Shown piece by piece: positions 60,764 through 64,000 of a stretch of DNA of 64,000 nt. Source of the stretch: CAVVAL01 sp963742725 (GTDB lineage Bacteria; Actinomycetota; Actinomycetes; Mycobacteriales; Cryptosporangiaceae); NCBI GenBank assembly GCA_963742725.1, contig CAVUMX010000004.1, forward strand, positions 372,001 through 436,000, given 5' to 3'. A program made the position numbers and the translations under genes. The notes beneath the pieces were generated by a model. That model made no database searches. It was given only the letters and a program-made list of their open reading frames with translations, and was not told the DNA's origin. Each line of letters opens with the position of its first letter. Positions within the stretch are counted from its first letter, which is position 1.

Positions 60764-61993
60764 GTGGTGCGCCTCAACCTCGGAATGTTCCGGCCCTTCC
60801 TCGTCAGCGATCCCGACGACGTTCAATTCGTGTTTCGTGACGGTGCCGAGAATTACGTCCGCGATGGCATGATCTGGCGTCCGCTGCGCCGGCTGACCGG
60901 CAACGGCATCGCAAGTGACGGGCCGACGTGGCGGGCCAGCAGGCAGCGACTCCAACAGTTCTTCGTGGCGAAGGATATCGACGCGATGATCGATTCCATG
61001 TCCGGCGCGATCGGGGACGCGCTCGATGAGCTCGATGCACGGGTCGGGCTGGACGTGCCGTTCGACGCACTATCGGAAATGACGCGCATCGTTCACCGCG
61101 CCTTGGTGCGCGTCTTCTTCGGTGATCGGATCGCCATGGCAGACGCGGATCGGCTGGGCGAGGCCATCAGCACCGCCTTTACCTCACTCGGTGCGCGGAT
61201 GCTCCTGCCGTTTGTGCCCACCGCGGTTCCGTTGCCGGGCGACCGGGCATTCCAGCGGGCGGTGCGAACGGTCGACGATGTCATCTACCCCATAGTGCGA
61301 CGCCGTGCCGACGTAGCGTCCGCGAGGACGGATATCGTGTCCGGCCTTGGTCGTCTGCGCGACGATCGCGGCAACGCCCTCTCCGACCGCGCTGTTCGGG
61401 ACGACCTGAACGCCATGTTCGTGGCGGCGACGGAGACCACGGCGCTGGCGTTGACGTGGCTTTGGGTCGTTCTTGGTCGTCGCCCCGACGTCGCCGCGAC
61501 GCTCACGCGTGAGGTTCACGACGTGGTCGGCGCCGGTAGCCCGACGCGTTCCCATCTCGCCAACCTTCGCTACACGAAGATGGTTCTCCAGGAGACCCTT
61601 CGTATGTACCCAACGGGCTGGATTGTGCCGCGGGTGGCACGTCGACGACATGTTCTCGGCGACGTCGTAGTCCCCCGTGGAGCGACCGTTCTGACCAGCC
61701 CGTATGTCACGCAACGCCTGCCTCGCCTCTGGGATAGCCCAACGGTGTTCAAGCCAGAGCGATTTTCGCCGGAGGGCTCAGGGGACCGGCATCGGTTCGC
61801 CTACTATCCGTTCGGCGGAGGCGAGCACATGTGCCTGGGTACGCATCTCTTCATGGTGGAGGCCCAGCTGATTCTCGCCTCGATATTCAGCCGATACCAG
61901 CCGCGCCTCTGCTCATCGCCGATCGTCGAACCGAAGGCGGCCACGTCACTGCGTCCGAGTCAGCCGGTGAAGCTCATGTTCTGTCGTGCGTAA
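60764..61993 (+). CDS. Cytochrome P450, terpenoid-cluster type
   Basis: 409 residues from the GTG. The I-helix is FVAATETTALALTW, the K-helix ExxR is ETLRMYPTG, and the heme loop is FGGGEHMCLG with the cysteine ligand. The N-terminus appears incomplete: the bases upstream read in frame ARDPLRALTEIGQEADGGVV, a normal P450 start, with no start codon. A well-placed ATG at 60603 (after GGAGGAAGC) would give the family opening MVASPEL then AGPPGDVVPALRQPGVLGRF only with two frameshifts (an extra T near 60622, another near 60700). It would hydroxylate the diterpene product. The 3' end overlaps the convergent cyclase gene by 34 nt. Confidence 0.88.
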   Translation: MVRLNLGMFRPFLVSDPDDVQFVFRDGAENYVRDGMIWRPLRRLTGNGIASDGPTWRASRQRLQQFFVAKDIDAMIDSMSGAIGDALDELDARVGLDVPFDALSEMTRIVHRALVRVFFGDRIAMADADRLGEAISTAFTSLGARMLLPFVPTAVPLPGDRAFQRAVRTVDDVIYPIVRRRADVASARTDIVSGLGRLRDDRGNALSDRAVRDDLNAMFVAATETTALALTWLWVVLGRRPDVAATLTREVHDVVGAGSPTRSHLANLRYTKMVLQETLRMYPTGWIVPRVARRRHVLGDVVVPRGATVLTSPYVTQRLPRLWDSPTVFKPERFSPEGSGDRHRFAYYPFGGGEHMCLGTHLFMVEAQLILASIFSRYQPRLCSSPIVEPKAATSLRPSQPVKLMFCRA

Positions 61994-63564
61994 AGACCCA
62001 GCGCGGCGAGGCGTGCTGCGCTGATGACGGTGGATGGCGCATAGAGGTCCTTCGCATGCCAGAGGGGTTCATACGTTGGTGGGCTGTCGTGGGTGCAGAG
62101 GTGCTGGGCGCCGGAGGTTGCCGCGTGCTCGATCGCCTGTGCCAACGCCGTGTCGAAGCCGACTGTGTCCGCAGCCACGAGGAGGATCTGTACCGCGTAT
62201 GACGTCTCCTCGATCGTCCCGCTCCATCGCCCCCATGAACCGTCGGCGCGTCGGGTATCGAGAACCCATCGTGACGCGGACTCGATCGCGCAGCGCGCAC
62301 GCGCATCGCCGCATGCAGCGAATGCGGCGACGCAGCACGCCGTTGCGTAATACGGCGAAGCATGCCACTTGTCTGACCAGTTGCCATCCGCGCACTGCAT
62401 TTCGAGCAGCCAATCGGTCGTCATGCTCATGGCGGACCGGAGGCGAGGCCGGGCTCGCGGCCGCGACTTGAGAAACACGGCGAATGCTTCGAGCACGTGC
62501 GCGTTGGTGCTGACAGACGGAGTGCGCTCATCGGGAAAGCAGGTGAAGTAGCCGTCAGTGCGGTACCGCATCAGCACAGCCGGATCGTGTGCCCGGCCGT
62601 GACGCGCCAGTGCACTGAGAATCGCAGCGGTATCGTCGGCGTCGGCCGGAATGCCAGGACCTGCCGGGGCACCGTCCACATCGAGGCTTGCTTCGAGCCG
62701 ATCGAGCAGGATTGGTGGGGTCTCGTAGTTGATCTGGCCTAGCGCGAGCGAGTTCAGCACCCATGCAGCCTCGAAGTAGGTGATCGGCACTACGGCAGGG
62801 ACCGTGCCGTTACCGCGTGCTTGAACTTGCTCCAGATATCGGACGGACGCGGCGGCGGTGGGGTGCTCGAGATCTGCTGCTGGCCCCAGCCAGCTTGCGG
62901 TCGCAGACGGAGAGCCTGCCACGGCGCCACCGGATGGGCGTATGAACTCGGCGGACACTGCGTGTGGGCCGAAGGCTTCGAGTGCGGCCCATGTCTTGTC
63001 TGGCAGTGGTATGCCGTGGTCAAGGCGCGCGATGAACGCCTTGTACAAACCCGGATCGAGTGTCTTCGGAACGATCAGCCTTGAGCCCAACCAGTGGCTG
63101 GGTACGGAGACTGGGGTCACCAATGCAAGCGAATCCAGTGTGGCGTTAATGGCTTGAACGAGAGCAGGAACAAGGAACTCCACGGCGATGGTGTCTGGTG
63201 TGGACACGACGGGACGGCCGAACAGGTCCCGCAACGCCATGAGGCCGGCGTCGACGGCTTGGACGGCGCGGACCCTGCTGTGGAGGTCTCCCGCGCGACG
63301 TACCTCCGTGAGGAGGGCTTCGGTCGCGCTTAGCGTGGGAACGATCGTGTAGCCGCCCGGTCCGCCCCACGTTCCGTTCGCTGACTGATGAGACAGTAGA
63401 TAGTCGAGCCGGGCGGTGTGGCCTGGCAGCCAAGGAGTGTGTGACATCAGGCGCGCCGTGTCGTACACGGATGCGGAGACCTGTCCCTGGCTGTCGTCGA
63501 GAACTTGTGTAAGCAGGCGCGTGGCGTCAGAGAACGAGGGCAGGCGCTTCGGGCATTCGGCCAT
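61960..63564 (-). CDS. Class II diterpene cyclase (copalyl/halimadienyl-diphosphate-synthase-like)
   Basis: 534 residues, the usual size of bacterial class II diterpene cyclases. The proton-donor motif is DADD (308-311) in GIPADADDTAAILSALA. Further matches are SASVYDTARLM near the N-terminus, SVSTNAHVLEAF, WSDKWHASPYYATACCVAAF, DGSWGRWSGTIEETSYAVQI and EPLWHAKDLYAPSTVISAA, a set like Mycobacterium Rv3377c. It cyclises geranylgeranyl diphosphate to a bicyclic diphosphate by protonation. The product skeleton is unknown. No geranylgeranyl diphosphate synthase is in the window. ATG start; transcribed toward the P450. Confidence 0.88.
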   Translation of the reverse strand: MAECPKRLPSFSDATRLLTQVLDDSQGQVSASVYDTARLMSHTPWLPGHTARLDYLLSHQSANGTWGGPGGYTIVPTLSATEALLTEVRRAGDLHSRVRAVQAVDAGLMALRDLFGRPVVSTPDTIAVEFLVPALVQAINATLDSLALVTPVSVPSHWLGSRLIVPKTLDPGLYKAFIARLDHGIPLPDKTWAALEAFGPHAVSAEFIRPSGGAVAGSPSATASWLGPAADLEHPTAAASVRYLEQVQARGNGTVPAVVPITYFEAAWVLNSLALGQINYETPPILLDRLEASLDVDGAPAGPGIPADADDTAAILSALARHGRAHDPAVLMRYRTDGYFTCFPDERTPSVSTNAHVLEAFAVFLKSRPRARPRLRSAMSMTTDWLLEMQCADGNWSDKWHASPYYATACCVAAFAACGDARARCAIESASRWVLDTRRADGSWGRWSGTIEETSYAVQILLVAADTVGFDTALAQAIEHAATSGAQHLCTHDSPPTYEPLWHAKDLYAPSTVISAARLAALGLYARQNMSFTG

Positions 63565-63862
63565 GACGGTGGGCCTTCCATCGGCAGCGAATGGTCTAAA
63601 CCTGCGCCCCCGTGGCGGCTGAGACGCTAGCAGTCGGCCGGACTGTCCTCAATAGATCGCCGCGTACCCTGGGACATCGCCCGAACGGCCGACTGAGTCG
63701 ACCGAAACGATTGAGAAGCAGTGGTCGCCACTGCTACGGTCCCCGTTGGCACTTGGGTCAAATCGGGAGTTGTGCCGCCGCCTCTGCAGGTGGCTGGCCG
63801 CTGGTCCTGGTGCTTCACACTCTGTTCGCGTCTGGCTCTAGTTCTCTGTTAGGACGAGGTGC
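63565..63862. other. 298-bp divergent gap between cyclase and sensor-kinase genes
   Basis: No coding feature is supported here. The DNA is clearly less G+C-rich than the rest of the window. It must hold the promoters of the class II cyclase (leftward) and the sensor kinase (rightward). I cannot pick convincing -35/-10 pairs. Confidence 0.5.
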
Positions 63863-64000
63863 ATGAGTTCCCGCAGCTCAAGTTTGCGGATCAAGGTCAT
63901 AGCGATGCTCGCTTCGCTCGTTGCCTTGTGGGCATTCGCAGCGACTGTGACCCTTCGGGAAGGACTCAACCTTCTCTGGGTCAGCACCACGGCGGAAGAG
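63863..64000 (+). CDS. N-terminus of a nitrate/nitrite-sensing-domain sensor histidine kinase (conservon-type), cut by window end
   Basis: 46 visible residues: MSSRSSSLRIKVIAMLASLV, ALWAFAATVTLREGL and NLLWVSTTAEE. The basic start, single membrane segment and the VTLREGLNLLWVST sequence are typical of actinomycete NIT-domain kinases that open conservons (kinase, roadblock protein, DUF742, GTPase). The rest lies outside the window, so this is a call from the N-terminus only. ATG preceded by a GAGG. Conservons are sometimes followed by P450 or terpene cyclase genes. Confidence 0.6.
   Translation, partial: MSSRSSSLRIKVIAMLASLVALWAFAATVTLREGLNLLWVSTTAEE

Noticed and set aside
1..64000. tRNA, rRNA, insertion sequences, prophage
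   Set aside because: None seen: no tRNA cloverleaf signature, no transposase, integrase or phage structural genes.

Overview
The window is from a high-G+C, filamentous-type actinomycete. The evidence is near-universal G/C at third codon positions, many GTG starts, frequent 4-nt ATGA/GTGA gene overlaps, Tat-exported hydrolases, an XRE/DUF397 pair, DUF6545 proteins and the start of a nitrate/nitrite-type sensor kinase of the kind that opens conservons. I cannot fix the genus. I saw no tRNA, rRNA, transposase, prophage or CRISPR array.

Layout. 0-2.7 kb: tail of an NPCBM carbohydrate-binding protein, an OlsB/OlsA-like acyltransferase pair and a frameshifted M50 protease. 2.7-7.7 kb: NicO-type Ni/Co exporter, TPR protein, DUF4331 protein and a small secreted protein. 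7.7-8.05 kb: gene-free, strongly strand-skewed G/C DNA. 8-13 kb: DUF3311-CstA-YbdD operon facing a sodium/solute symporter that is translationally coupled to an ECF sigma factor and a membrane protein. 13-17 kb: DUF2784 protein, large LuxR-type ATPase regulator, LppU-like protein. 17-23.2 kb: tripartite tricarboxylate transporter TctCBA divergent from IclR, CoA-transferase and citrate-synthase-like lyase. 23.2-24.6 kb: TlpA/CcdA thiol-redox pair. 24.7-35.3 kb: one-strand catabolic island with TetR, PotDBCA-type importer, acyl-CoA dehydrogenase, ADP-forming acyl-CoA synthetase, ThDP enzyme and amino-acid dehydrogenase. 35.4-38.1 kb: GH28 pectinase-like enzyme and small proteins. 38-42.6 kb: DUF3500-FIST-GGDEF/EAL operon. 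42.6-47 kb: decayed and accessory genes (inverted two-component remnant, broken sulfotransferase, YbaK, XRE/DUF397, SnoaL). 47-55.6 kb: exported enzymes (GH95, FN3-glucose/sorbosone dehydrogenase, three-repeat protein, PHP phosphoesterase) and an MHYT sensor. 55.7-64 kb: a visibly less G+C-rich island with XRE, ImmA/IrrE, two DUF6545 proteins, a class I terpene synthase, a cytochrome P450, a class II diterpene cyclase and the start of a conservon-like sensor kinase.

Most notable points: the 56-64 kb island looks like a small diterpenoid cluster (class II DxDD cyclase, class I DExxD/NSE synthase, P450) next to regulatory proteins. A family of four palindromic intergenic repeats (stem 17-21 bp) is scattered through the window, and one copy supplies the C-terminus of an acyltransferase. 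A two-component system has been broken by an inversion at a 6-bp inverted repeat. TetR sits upstream of the importer operon, and the same 19-bp operator-like site lies before both. Several genes carry single-base frameshifts, which may be sequencing errors or real decay.
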